A DNA stretch of 64,000 bases from Candidatus Saccharibacteria bacterium 49-20. Its GTDB lineage: Bacteria; Patescibacteriota; Saccharimonadia; Saccharimonadales; Saccharimonadaceae. Both the position numbers and the translations under genes were made by a program. Each line of letters starts with the position of its first letter. Positions within the stretch are counted from its first letter, which is position 1. Under the pieces are notes generated by a model, which was not told where the DNA came from, did no database searches, and saw only the letters and a program-made list of their open reading frames with translations. The DNA lies in assembly GCA_001897295.1 (NCBI GenBank), contig MKSN01000001.1, positions 516,011 to 580,010 of the forward strand, in the 5' to 3' direction. Shown here one piece after another: positions 25,098-33,606 of this stretch.

Positions 25098-26616
25098 CAA
25101 CCTGAGTTTCAAAAGTTACTTCTGGATACAGTGATTTTGTCACCTCGTCGTACTCGTGACGAAGCTGAGGGAATGGCACACCTTCACGTGCGGTCACGCC
25201 TTCGAAAATCCAAAATACACGCTCGCTGTAGCCCCAGCCACACGCTGGTGGCATGCCATATTCGAGCATTTCAACGTAATCGATATCCAACATCATGGCC
25301 TCTTCGTCACCCGCGTCACGCATACCTTGTTGTTCAAGGAAGCGATCAAGCTGATCAACCGGGTCATTAAGTTCAGAAAATCCATTACCTAGTTCAGAAC
25401 CCGCAATCACAGGCTGGAAGCGCTCAACCACACGATCGTCCTCGGGGTTAGCCTTTGCGAGAGGCGAAATAAACTTAGGAGTGTTAATAAGCCACACCGG
25501 ACCTACGACATCTTTACGAATATTCTTCCAAAGCTTGTCGATGCCACGCGCACGGTTTTCGGTTTGCTCAACTTCGAGCTTATTGTCGACGAGCGCTTTC
25601 TTCACATCGTCAAGCGAGCTTTCATATACATCAATGTTGTAGCGGTCTTTAATAATCGTCGCGTAATCCCAAACTTCCCACTCGCCCGCCATATTTACTT
25701 CTTGCCCATTCAGGGTAAATTGAAGCGTGCCAAAAGTCTTTTGAAGTACATCTTTGTAAAGCTCTTCCATGAACTTCATGCCGTCTTGCCAGTTAGCGTA
25801 GGCCCAGTACCATTCCATCGCCACGTGCTCAGGAAGGTGTTCGTCTGAATAGTTTTCGTTGCGGAAACGAGGCCCAATGTCATAGACCTTTTCAAAGCCC
25901 GCACCAATAAGGCGCTTCAATGGTAACTCGTGACTAATGCGAAGGTAGAAGTCTTGGTCGAGTGCATCCATGTGTGTCACAAATGGATTTGCGTCAGCAC
26001 CACCGGTCGTGTGCTCGAGCACTGGCACATTCACTTCAATAAAGCCGTTGTGATTCAAGAAGTCGCGAGTCGCCTGCCAAAACTTTGAACGGCGCACGAA
26101 GCGTTCACGCACATCAAGGTTGACGTTCATGTCGATGTAACGACGACGCATGCGCTCTTCCTTGTTGGTGAAGCCGTCTTGTGCGCTCGGCATTGGACGA
26201 AGAGCCTTAGTAAGAAGACGAAGAGTCTGCACTTCCACAGAAACTTCTCCAGTCTTGGTTTTAATCACGGGGCCAGTCGCCTCGAGAAAGTCGCCCGTAT
26301 CAAGCAGTGGCAAGTCTGCCAAAGAAAGTACGCCCGCTGCAGTGTCACGATCCGCCACTTTTCCCTCTTGCAGGAAAAGTTGAATTTCGTCAGTTTGATC
26401 ACGTACCACAATAAAGGCGAGCTTACCGAACTTACGAATACCCATAACTCGACCGGCAACAGTTACCTGTTTACCTTCGAGGGTCTCAAAGTCAGTTTTC
26501 ACGTCGCCCGCGTTGTGTGTGCGATGACTCTCGGCCGGATACGGGTTAAAGCCGAGTGCTTTTAGGTCTGCAAGCTTGCGCAGACGCTCATCACGAAAAT
26601 CTTTTAGTGTCGCCAT
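25081..26616 (-). CDS. lysS: Lysyl-tRNA synthetase (class II)
   Basis: Class IIb synthetase of 511 residues: an N-terminal OB-fold anticodon-binding domain (about 45-150: VTVAGRVMGIRKFGKLAFIVVRD) then the catalytic core with motif 1 (FIEVNVPVLEHTTGGADANPF), motif 2 (RISHELPLKRLIGAGFEKVYDIGPRFRNE) and motif 3 (CGWGYSERVFWIF, somewhat altered from the usual GLGxGIDR). It acylates tRNA-Lys in the cytoplasm. Extended TGC-TATACT ends 10 nt before the ATG, so leaderless. The altered motif 3 deserves a structural check, but the rest is typical. Confidence 0.94.
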   Translation of the reverse strand: MATLKDFRDERLRKLADLKALGFNPYPAESHRTHNAGDVKTDFETLEGKQVTVAGRVMGIRKFGKLAFIVVRDQTDEIQLFLQEGKVADRDTAAGVLSLADLPLLDTGDFLEATGPVIKTKTGEVSVEVQTLRLLTKALRPMPSAQDGFTNKEERMRRRYIDMNVNLDVRERFVRRSKFWQATRDFLNHNGFIEVNVPVLEHTTGGADANPFVTHMDALDQDFYLRISHELPLKRLIGAGFEKVYDIGPRFRNENYSDEHLPEHVAMEWYWAYANWQDGMKFMEELYKDVLQKTFGTLQFTLNGQEVNMAGEWEVWDYATIIKDRYNIDVYESSLDDVKKALVDNKLEVEQTENRARGIDKLWKNIRKDVVGPVWLINTPKFISPLAKANPEDDRVVERFQPVIAGSELGNGFSELNDPVDQLDRFLEQQGMRDAGDEEAMMLDIDYVEMLEYGMPPACGWGYSERVFWIFEGVTAREGVPFPQLRHEYDEVTKSLYPEVTFETQVDEPDA

Positions 26617-26676
26617 ATCACCAAGTAGTATAGCACACCTCTGTTGCTAAGCATCTATACCCCACCCGCCAATCAC

Positions 26677-26778
26677 CGCTCATATACTTCCGAAACTTGC
26701 TTCACGCAAAGAGCCCTAAGGGTCTCTACGCCTTAGAGCTCTTTGGTTACGCGAAAGTGTTCTTGAAGTATATGAGCG
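26677..26778 (+). repeat. Structured dispersed element, copy A
   Basis: Outer stem CGCTCATATACTTC / GAAGTATATGAGCG (14 bp), then box 1 GAAACTTGCTTCACGC, an inner stem (AAAGAGC-CTAAGG / CCTTAG-GCTCTTT), the loop GTCTCTACG and box 2 GGTTACGCGAAAGTGTTCTT. The boxes and loop match copies B (42604) and C (46019) almost exactly, while the stems differ but remain paired. It lies between the greA stop and the lysS promoter. Confidence 0.85.
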
Positions 26779-26795
26779 CCACTCGGCTTGGCAAA

Positions 26796-27251
26796 CTAGC
26801 CTACTGAAACAACAGTGTAGTTAATATCACCCTTAGGTGTCGTGATGGTGACCTTATCGTCAACCTTCTTGCCGTAAAGTGCCATACCGATTGGAGATTC
26901 GTTGCTTACCTTACCCTCGAGTGGGTTCGCCTCAACTGGACCAACGATTGTATAAACAACGGTCTTTGCACCAGTCTTAAGTTCAACGCGGCTTCCGAGG
27001 CCAATGGCGCTCTTCTTTGACGTCTTAATAATCTCGGCGTTTGTCACGATATCTTCGATTTCAGCGATACGAGTTTCAAGCAGACCCTGCTCTTCACGAG
27101 CGGCGTCATATTCAGCGTTTTCACTCAGGTCACCAAAGTCACGGGCTTCAGCGATCTTGTCGGCAACCGCGCCGCGACGAGACTTCAGCTCTTCGAGCTC
27201 AAGTTCGAGTTCTTTTTTACCTTCAGCGGTAATTTGATAGTGCTTCTTCAT
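26796..27251 (-). CDS. greA: Transcription elongation factor GreA
   Basis: A 151-residue Gre factor: N-terminal antiparallel coiled coil (about 1-75) that enters the RNA polymerase secondary channel, with the acidic tip DFGDLSENAEYDAA, and a C-terminal FKBP-like domain (VYTIVGPVEANPLEGKVSNESPIGMALYGKKVDD). It stimulates transcript cleavage in backtracked polymerase. The start ATG has AAAAGGA about 10 nt upstream, so it is translated from a leadered mRNA. Structured element copy A follows 17 nt after the stop. Confidence 0.97.
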   Translation of the reverse strand: MKKHYQITAEGKKELELELEELKSRRGAVADKIAEARDFGDLSENAEYDAAREEQGLLETRIAEIEDIVTNAEIIKTSKKSAIGLGSRVELKTGAKTVVYTIVGPVEANPLEGKVSNESPIGMALYGKKVDDKVTITTPKGDINYTVVSVG

Positions 27252-27297
27252 TTGTTATTAATCCTTTTCAAAAACTAATTCCGCTTCCTTCGCGGAA

Positions 27298-27325
27298 CCC
27301 CCCACGCTATATGTAGCGTGGGGGG
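27298..27325. terminator. Perfect 12-bp hairpin between proS and greA
   Basis: CCCCCCACGCTA-tatg-TAGCGTGGGGGG. A second small hairpin (TTCCGC-ttcctt-cGCGGAA) adjoins it. No T-tract directly follows; the first run of Ts on the minus strand comes after the second hairpin. Confidence 0.75.
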
Positions 27326-27343
27326 CATGTATAAAACCTCTAT

Positions 27344-28582
27344 TTATGCTATTTTAGCAAGCAGCTCGTCGAGTGTCAATAACTCTGTTTCACCCCCGTT
27401 ACGTGGTGTAAATTCAAGCTTTCCGTCCCCTATTAGGCGTTCGCTAATGGTAACACGGTACGGCAAACCAATCAACTCAGCGTCAGCGAACTTCGCGCCC
27501 GGACGCTCGTCGCGGTCATCAAACAGTACCGTCACCCCTGCTGCTTGAAGCTTTTCGTAAAGCTCATTGGCCTGCTCGGCAACATTTCCAATACTCACAA
27601 GGTAAGCCTTATACGGTGCGACGTTTTCTGGCCATACAAGCCCCTTATCATCCGCAAAGTGCTCTGCGATAAGTCCCATGAGGCGGCTTGGGCCAATGCC
27701 GTAGCTTCCCATAATGACCGGCTTTGATTCACCATTTTCATCTGTAAATTTAAGATCGAGTGGATCCGAGAAGCGTGTGCCGAGGGTAAAGATATTGCCC
27801 ACTTCAACCGCCTTCACTTCTTCGAGCTCGTCTTTTGACACACCAAGCTCAGCGAGCACTTCATCGGTATAGACTTCTTCGTTGATTGCAATGTTCTTTT
27901 CGCGGTGCAGATAAATAATATCCTCACCTACTTCGCTAATCGTTTGGAATTCGTGGCTAAACTTTGCGAAGCTTCCGCCGCTCGCAAATGTCTTAAAGGT
28001 GCTGTCGCCAAGCCCAAGACGCTCAAAGACACGGTCATAGGCCAAAGAAATCTTTTCATAAAAGGCATCGTGCTCTTCTTGAGTGCGGCTAAAGCTGTAG
28101 AGGTCTTTCATCCAGAACTCACGTCCACGCATCAGGCCACTCTTCGAGCGAAGTTCGTTACGGAACTTAATCTGGAATTGGTATGGGTAAAGTGGAAGGT
28201 CCTTATAGCTATGAATGTAGCTCTTCATGAGCTTCGTAAGTGGCTCTTCGTGGGTTGGCGCAAGACCGAGCTCGCTTCCATTCGCAAGCTTTGTCTTAAA
28301 CCAGACGTCGAGCACGCTGTCGTCCCAGCGCCCTGAAGCTTCCCAGACTGCACTTGGCTGAAGCGCCGTCAGGCTAATTTCATTACCGCCCACTGCGTCC
28401 ATCTCTTCGCGGATGATTTGAATAATATTCTCTAGCACCTTCTTACCCAGCGGCAAGTACGCGTACACCCCCGCCATCTCTTTGTAGACAAAGCCGGCGC
28501 GAATTAACAGCTGGGCGTTCTTAGCGACTTCATCAGCTGGGGCGTTTTTGAGTGTTTTTGTGAATAAATGAGTAACTCGCAT
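27344..28582 (-). CDS. proS: Prolyl-tRNA synthetase, short form
   Basis: Class II synthetase of 412 residues, well below the 560-570 of the standard bacterial type because the editing insertion domain (INS) is absent. Motif 2 (QIKFRNELRSKSGLMRGREFWMKDLYSF) is followed directly by the rest of the core, motif 3 (GSYGIGPSRLMGLIAEHF) and the anticodon domain. Without INS, Ala-tRNA-Pro may not be cleared in cis. TACAAT lies 9 nt before the ATG: leaderless. Short bacterial ProRS variants are known, so this is unusual rather than new. Confidence 0.95.
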   Translation of the reverse strand: MRVTHLFTKTLKNAPADEVAKNAQLLIRAGFVYKEMAGVYAYLPLGKKVLENIIQIIREEMDAVGGNEISLTALQPSAVWEASGRWDDSVLDVWFKTKLANGSELGLAPTHEEPLTKLMKSYIHSYKDLPLYPYQFQIKFRNELRSKSGLMRGREFWMKDLYSFSRTQEEHDAFYEKISLAYDRVFERLGLGDSTFKTFASGGSFAKFSHEFQTISEVGEDIIYLHREKNIAINEEVYTDEVLAELGVSKDELEEVKAVEVGNIFTLGTRFSDPLDLKFTDENGESKPVIMGSYGIGPSRLMGLIAEHFADDKGLVWPENVAPYKAYLVSIGNVAEQANELYEKLQAAGVTVLFDDRDERPGAKFADAELIGLPYRVTISERLIGDGKLEFTPRNGGETELLTLDELLAKIA

Positions 28583-28597
28583 AGTATTTATATTGTA

Positions 28598-29398
28598 CTA
28601 GAGAAGTGACGGATTGATAAACAGTAAATAAAAGGCCACGCCATTTTTAATCATATGAAGTAAAATCGGCGCCCAGAGGCTGCCCGTGTAGACGCGCAGT
28701 AGACACAGTACGATACTGAGCACGAACACATCGATACCCACGTTCCACTGGAAATGCACTACCGCAAATAACACGCTCGTAAGTAGGATCGACAGCCAAA
28801 GTGGCGCATATTTACGCAATTTCCCTAGCAAATAGCCACGAAACAGCACCTCTTCAGCGATTGGCGCCACAACCACCAGGCTCAAGAACGCCAAGATATA
28901 TTCGGGTCGCGTTGCAATTTCTGCAAAGCCCGTTTCTTGCGTTTGTGAATAGTCCACGAAGGTCAGCGCCTGCGTTGCGATCGCCGTCACAATAGTCGTG
29001 AGCACTAAGTAGACAAACATTCCCAGCGGTGACCATACAAAATCCATCCACTGCGGAAGTCGCTGCAAGCCAAGTTCTTCCCTTGTGGTCGGTCGCTTTT
29101 TCACGAACCACGGCACTCCTACTACTAGGAAAATAGCGAGCGCGTAAATAACCACACCACCGACGGTATTAAAAATTATTGCGTTAATCGATGAGAAATC
29201 CACCCCCATCGCCTGCAGTCCCGATATGGCCGCGAGGATAATCGCCTGTGCCAACATAAAGCCCAAAAATACCCACGCAGGGAGTCCAATCACAAACAGC
29301 AATCGCTTGGTCGGCGAATATTTATGCGGTTGCGGCACAGGCGGCTCGGGTTGAGTCGCCTGTAACGAACTTGGGGCGCTAGAAGAGTTTAGCGACAT
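28598..29398 (-). CDS. CPBP-family intramembrane metalloprotease (CAAX protease-like)
   Basis: A 266-residue polytopic membrane protein with a Pro-rich cytoplasmic N-terminus and about eight helices. The CPBP active-site blocks are visible: VVAPIAEEVLFRGYLLG (EE plus R) and VVHFQW (His), the metal-binding glutamate/histidine set of the Rce1/CAAX-protease family. Bacterial members process peptides or act in bacteriocin immunity; the substrate here is unknown. The start overlaps the end of rseP by 20 nt, so the genes form one operon frr-uppS-rseP-CPBP. Confidence 0.9.
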   Translation of the reverse strand: MSLNSSSAPSSLQATQPEPPVPQPHKYSPTKRLLFVIGLPAWVFLGFMLAQAIILAAISGLQAMGVDFSSINAIIFNTVGGVVIYALAIFLVVGVPWFVKKRPTTREELGLQRLPQWMDFVWSPLGMFVYLVLTTIVTAIATQALTFVDYSQTQETGFAEIATRPEYILAFLSLVVVAPIAEEVLFRGYLLGKLRKYAPLWLSILLTSVLFAVVHFQWNVGIDVFVLSIVLCLLRVYTGSLWAPILLHMIKNGVAFYLLFINPSLL

Positions 29399-30515
29399 CC
29401 GCGACCGTGATTACAACAATCAGGACCATTAGTACCATGAAGCCAGTGCCATGAATCTTCTCTTCCTTTTCTTTGGTAAGGGGCTTTTTCATAACCCTGT
29501 AGAGTGCGGTGACAAACCAGCGACCACCGTCGAGGGCTGGGATTGGCAGTGCATTCATGACAGCCAAAGTAAGCGAGATGATTGCCGCGAGAAATACTAC
29601 TTGTTCAGGCCCCGCTTCGCTGGCCGCTGGGAAGATTACCCCAAGGATTCCGACTGGACCCGCCACGCTCGCGCCCGCTTCACCGAGCTGCTCTGAAGCG
29701 TGCTCACGCGACGCTGAATCAAAGCTCAACTGCCCTACAAGGCCACCCACAAAGTTGTACAAAAGGTTACCAAGCCCTTGGAGCGTCACCCATGTAAACT
29801 GCAGCGTATCAACGGTTGCGGTAATTGGCGCAGACCAGGTCGCTTTAATACTCTCCTGTTGGCCGAGACTCGCACCAAACACGGCACTGTCGGCGTCACG
29901 AAGTGCAACATCAACGGATTTTTGTGCACCATCACGCTCAATGACGACCGCGACGGTCTCACCGCGATGCGCCTTACTGACATCAATCAGCTCTTGAGTA
30001 TTCTCGATTGGCTCACCTGCAAAGCTAATAATCTTGTCGCGTGATTCAAGACCCGCCTTCTCTGCTGGATACCCTTCAACAAGCGTGCCAATTTGCACAG
30101 GAGTCGTGACAACAGTCGTATCGCTCGCGACACTAAACTGGTCAGGAATAATTTTAGGAATACCCGTCGTCCACGCGAGAGCCATCAGGAGCACTACCGC
30201 AGCGAGCCAGTTAATCACCACACCGGCAAATAGGATTTTCGTCTTTTGCCAGAAGGTAGCCGCGCCGTAATCACCCTTTTTAGAGGCGGAGTCATTTTCA
30301 CCCTGAAGCTTTACGAAGCCACCAAGCGGTAGCCAGTTAAGCGTGAAAAGAACACCGTTCTTCAGCTTCTTGCCCCAGGCTTTCGGAGGGAAGCCTACAC
30401 CAAACTCTTCTACTACTACCCCGTTGCGCTTCGCAACAACCGCGTGCCCTAATTCGTGGATGACCACCAAAAAGACTAACACAAATAGCCCAATAATAAT
30501 TCCTAGGATCAACAT
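29379..30515 (-). CDS. rseP: Site-2 intramembrane protease RseP (M50)
   Basis: A 378-residue M50 protease: HELGH zinc motif in the first helix (VVIHELGHAVVAKRNG), one PDZ domain (about 145-225: GTLVEGYPAEKAGLESRDKIISFAGEPI) and the second catalytic motif NALPIPALDGGRWF. One PDZ rather than the two of E. coli RseP is usual for Gram-positives. It cuts anti-sigma factors and leftover signal peptides in the membrane. GGAGGG stands before the ATG. It sits in the classical order frr-uppS-rseP, with cdsA and dxr missing from between, as expected for an organism without isoprenoid and phospholipid synthesis; their absence is only seen locally. Confidence 0.95.
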   Translation of the reverse strand: MLILGIIIGLFVLVFLVVIHELGHAVVAKRNGVVVEEFGVGFPPKAWGKKLKNGVLFTLNWLPLGGFVKLQGENDSASKKGDYGAATFWQKTKILFAGVVINWLAAVVLLMALAWTTGIPKIIPDQFSVASDTTVVTTPVQIGTLVEGYPAEKAGLESRDKIISFAGEPIENTQELIDVSKAHRGETVAVVIERDGAQKSVDVALRDADSAVFGASLGQQESIKATWSAPITATVDTLQFTWVTLQGLGNLLYNFVGGLVGQLSFDSASREHASEQLGEAGASVAGPVGILGVIFPAASEAGPEQVVFLAAIISLTLAVMNALPIPALDGGRWFVTALYRVMKKPLTKEKEEKIHGTGFMVLMVLIVVITVADVAKLF

Positions 30516-30560
30516 ATTCCCTCCACGTTACCCTCTTTTACTTAGACAATTCTGAAATGA

Positions 30561-31262
30561 CTAGCTGCCAAAACGACGCTGTCGGTTTGTATACTCGTTC
30601 ATTATAAATGTGACGTCGTCTTTTGTCATATCTGGCCAGTTTTTATCTATAAACATAAGCTCGCTATAGGCCGCGCGCCACAGCATAAAGTTCGAGATAC
30701 GCTGTTCGCCACTGGTGCGCACAATCAAATCGATTGGCGGAACTTCTGGTGCATACAAATTTTGTGCAATCAGTTCTTCCGTGACGTCTTCGGCTTTCGT
30801 ACCTGCCGCAATGATCTTCTTTACCGCATCGGCAATCTCGAGCTGACCACCGTAATTAAAGCAAAGTGCCAGCTCACCACCGTCATTTTGTGCGGTCGCC
30901 GCCTCAGCTGAGTCAATCGCCTTCAGCACCTTTGCGCTCAACCCTTCACGAGTACCAATGACTTTCAAGCGTACATTGTACTCGTTAAAGATTGGCACGT
31001 CAGAGGTCAAAATGCGAAGAATCAACGCCATAAGGCGCTTCACTTCATCGGCGCTCCGCTTCCAGTTTTCCGTTGAAAACACATAGGCCGACACATATGG
31101 CACACCCTGCTGCACGGTTTCAATCAACACATCCTTAAGGCAGTTGTATCCCGCAAGGTGTCCCTCGTAAGGCGGCAGTCCATGCGACTTCGCCCAACGG
31201 CGATTTCCATCGACGATGTACCCCACGTGCTTTGGAATAGTGAGGGCTTGCTCGTCAGTCAT
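30561..31262 (-). CDS. uppS: Undecaprenyl diphosphate synthase (cis-prenyltransferase)
   Basis: A 233-residue cis-prenyltransferase that makes the undecaprenyl carrier for wall polymers. The catalytic Asp lies in GYIVDGNRRWAK, with the following HxxG-type region and the conserved FSTENWKRS and LIVRTSGEQRISNFMLWRAAYSELMF blocks. The start ATG overlaps the frr stop (TAATG). Together with murD, LCP and ftsEX it shows that a peptidoglycan wall is made. Confidence 0.96.
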   Translation of the reverse strand: MTDEQALTIPKHVGYIVDGNRRWAKSHGLPPYEGHLAGYNCLKDVLIETVQQGVPYVSAYVFSTENWKRSADEVKRLMALILRILTSDVPIFNEYNVRLKVIGTREGLSAKVLKAIDSAEAATAQNDGGELALCFNYGGQLEIADAVKKIIAAGTKAEDVTEELIAQNLYAPEVPPIDLIVRTSGEQRISNFMLWRAAYSELMFIDKNWPDMTKDDVTFIMNEYTNRQRRFGS

Positions 31263-31816
31263 TAAATTGTAAGAATTTCTTTCTCTTTATCCTTGAATGC
31301 TGAGTCGATTTGGCCATTGTAGGCAGCCATCGAGTCATCGATAGACTTTTCTACACGCTTCAGGTCGTCTTCTGAAAGCTCTTTAGCATCCTTAAGGCGC
31401 TTGGCTTCTTTTAGTGCATCCTGGCGCACGTTACGAAGTGCGATACGAGCTTCTTCAACCTTTTCAGAGGTCTGCTTCACAATTTGCTTACGACGCTCTT
31501 CGGTGAGCGGTGGAATTGGCACGCGGATAATACGACCGTCGTCGCTTGGGTTAAGCCCAAGACCCTGATCAGCACGAATAGCCGCAGTAATGACCTGGAT
31601 GTTACTTGGGTCAAACGGTGTAATCGTCAGCATTTGCGCTTCAGCAGCAACTACGTTTGCTACTTGGTTAAGTGGCATTGGTTGACCATAAGCTTCAACG
31701 GTAAGTCCGTCGAGCATCGACGGGTGTGCGCGGCCAGTGCGGACTTTCTTGAGTTCGTCCTCGAAGTGGCTTACTGCACCACTGAATTTATCTTCGTATT
31801 GTTTTGTATCAAACAT
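31262..31816 (-). CDS. frr: Ribosome recycling factor
   Basis: A 184-residue tRNA-mimic protein that splits post-termination ribosomes with EF-G. The family signature is intact (VRTGRAHPSMLDGLTVEAYGQPMPLNQVANV, then IRVPIPPLTEERRKQIVKQTSEKVEEARIALRNVRQDA). I use ATG 31816 (MFDTKQYEDKF), since AAGTGAG lies close upstream, rather than the GTG at 31825. A TATAAT box lies further upstream of a leader of about 30 nt. First gene of frr-uppS-rseP-CPBP. Confidence 0.97.
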   Translation of the reverse strand: MFDTKQYEDKFSGAVSHFEDELKKVRTGRAHPSMLDGLTVEAYGQPMPLNQVANVVAAEAQMLTITPFDPSNIQVITAAIRADQGLGLNPSDDGRIIRVPIPPLTEERRKQIVKQTSEKVEEARIALRNVRQDALKEAKRLKDAKELSEDDLKRVEKSIDDSMAAYNGQIDSAFKDKEKEILTI

Positions 31817-31931
31817 AGTTCTCACTTTCTTAGCTGCCTCTATTATACAGCAATCGAAGCTATTTCACAGGCGACTTGACCCCTGTCTACATTGCGTAAT
31901 TATTAATAAAGTGATATAATATATTCGATAT

Positions 31932-32957
31932 ATGCCCACCCCTTCTCATCAACGCGAGTGGAGCGGCGAGGCGCAACGGCTCAACAAAGAAGCTTCGGAA
32001 GCGCTCCAACCTCTTCATGACGACCTCGCGGAACTCACACCAACTTTCGACGGAATCGTCTATTTTGCGGTAGATAAATGGCACCGCGACAATGCCAGTG
32101 CTGTCGCAACCGTACAGCCAGACTCGGACGACATTGACCGCTTTTTGTTTTACCAAGAAAAAATCAAAAACCATCGCGTTGACCTTGGTGCGGCCGCACT
32201 CGGCACCGCCCTTCGAATGCCCGAGCCGGCGCTCCTTAAAAGCCGAATGAACCCCGATGCCCACATGACATGGGCCCACCGCCTCATCATCGACGACTCT
32301 ATTACGGGCGGACTCCAAGCAGCATACAATAAGGGCTACGGCAAAGTTCCAACCAACACGCGTGCAATAGATGCAGCATGGGCGAAACACGAAGATACAG
32401 TCTACGATGTTGCCGCCGCATTTCGCGACTTTTCGCTCAAAACCGACTCTATCGGCGACACGCTCGAACTCCTTGCGCCTGCCACGCCAAATGCGTTTAT
32501 TCTCAGTTGGGATCTTGATCACTCGACCGAGCTCGCCGCCGAACAGTACGGCACACTGCGCAATTTTCTCATCGACACAAAAAGTCTTTTCCGTCATGAA
32601 ACAGGCGCACTAAGCACCCACATCCATGACACAGGTGATGGCCAAGATATAACCCTATGGCTTCCAGATGGCGTCGATCGCGCCAGCCTTGCTAGCGTGC
32701 AACGTTTTGGAAAAAGTGCCGTCCTCCCGCTTCTCGACCGACTCCAGCAAGTGCACCGCCCACTTAAGGAAGTAACCTATGCCGATATTGAGCCGTCCAT
32801 TCACTATGCAATAGGCCTTGGCTATGTTGAGCACGACCGCCACGACGAACGCACAAGTCAAGAATATTGGCCCATCTCAAAGCTCCATAAAAATTCCGAA
32901 CCTAGCGTCGCATCATTCACGAAAAATGCGCTCCGCGTCCTCGGAAACCTTGAATAA
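31932..32957 (+). CDS. Hypothetical protein with a nucleotide-cyclase-like C-terminal half
   Basis: Family not firmly recognised. The 341 residues have a helical N-terminal half (about 1-180) and a C-terminal half that resembles a degenerate class III cyclase (CHD) fold: AFILSWDLDHSTELA in place of the FaDivgST strand, HIHDTGDGQDITLWLP in place of the tiGDgfla strand, then IEPSIHYAIGLGYVE like the IGIHxG strand. One metal-binding Asp position seems kept and others changed, so it may bind rather than cyclise nucleotides. No signal peptide. TATAAT ends 11 nt before the ATG: leaderless. Codon use matches neighbours. The cyclase resemblance is by eye. Confidence 0.6.
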   Translation: MPTPSHQREWSGEAQRLNKEASEALQPLHDDLAELTPTFDGIVYFAVDKWHRDNASAVATVQPDSDDIDRFLFYQEKIKNHRVDLGAAALGTALRMPEPALLKSRMNPDAHMTWAHRLIIDDSITGGLQAAYNKGYGKVPTNTRAIDAAWAKHEDTVYDVAAAFRDFSLKTDSIGDTLELLAPATPNAFILSWDLDHSTELAAEQYGTLRNFLIDTKSLFRHETGALSTHIHDTGDGQDITLWLPDGVDRASLASVQRFGKSAVLPLLDRLQQVHRPLKEVTYADIEPSIHYAIGLGYVEHDRHDERTSQEYWPISKLHKNSEPSVASFTKNALRVLGNLE

Positions 32958-32986
32958 AAATATCCCCGCATGCCGCGGGGATATTT
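32958..32986. terminator. Bidirectional terminator between the cyclase-like gene and tsf
   Basis: AAATATCCCCGC / GCGGGGATATTT, a 12-bp stem starting right after the plus-strand stop. On the minus strand it is followed by a T-run, which fits rpsB-tsf termination. Confidence 0.88.
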
Positions 32987-33004
32987 CGTAATAGACCGTA
33001 TAAA

Positions 33005-33601
33005 TTAGTCGTTTACGCCAAGCTCAATGCGCTTGAAACGGCGAATCACCACGTTCTCACCTGTAAGAGCGATAGTTTCCTTGAGGAATTGCTCAACAGT
33101 CTTAGAGTCGTCCATGATGTAGTTCTGGCTAAGAAGTACCTTTTCAGCAAAGTGCTTCTTTACCTGGCCGTCGATGATCTTGTCAATCATTTCAGCAGGC
33201 TTGCCAGCGAGTGAGTCGCTGTTCTTTGCTTCTTCGCGCACACGCTCAACTTCTTCAGCTGGAATGTCTGCTTCTGAAACATAGACAGGGCTCATTGATG
33301 CAACTTGAAGTGCAATCATGTGTGCAAATTCTTTGAAGCCGTCAGTGCGAGCAACAAAGTCAGTTTCACAGTTTACTTCTACGAGGACACCGATGCGTCC
33401 ACCGTGTACGTAGCTGTCGATTACACCCTCAAGTGCTTCACGGTCAGCCTTCTTTTCAGCCTTCGTGAGGCCCTTCTTGCGCATTTCTTCGAGTGCCTTA
33501 TCAAAGTCACCGTCAGCTTCTACAAGTGCATTCTTTGCGTCGGTAAGACCAACACCAGTAAGTTCCTTGAGCTTTTTAATGTCGTCGATTGATACTGCCA
33601 T
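33005..33601 (-). CDS. tsf: Elongation factor Ts
   Basis: A 198-residue EF-Ts, the short form, that exchanges guanine nucleotides on EF-Tu. The N-terminal UBA-like domain with LTGVGLTDAKNALVEADGDFDKALEEMRKKG and the core VEVNCETDFVARTDGFKEFAH are typical. It starts 5 nt after the rpsB stop and ends in a strong terminator, so rpsB-tsf is a closed operon. Confidence 0.97.
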   Translation of the reverse strand: MAVSIDDIKKLKELTGVGLTDAKNALVEADGDFDKALEEMRKKGLTKAEKKADREALEGVIDSYVHGGRIGVLVEVNCETDFVARTDGFKEFAHMIALQVASMSPVYVSEADIPAEEVERVREEAKNSDSLAGKPAEMIDKIIDGQVKKHFAEKVLLSQNYIMDDSKTVEQFLKETIALTGENVVIRRFKRIELGVND

Positions 33602-33606
33602 GAGTA

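Noticed and set aside
31887-32597. 236-aa minus-strand ORF opposite the cyclase-like gene
   Set aside because: It is antisense to a 341-aa ORF with a good promoter and start; its composition (Cys/Arg/Phe-rich) is typical of a shadow frame.
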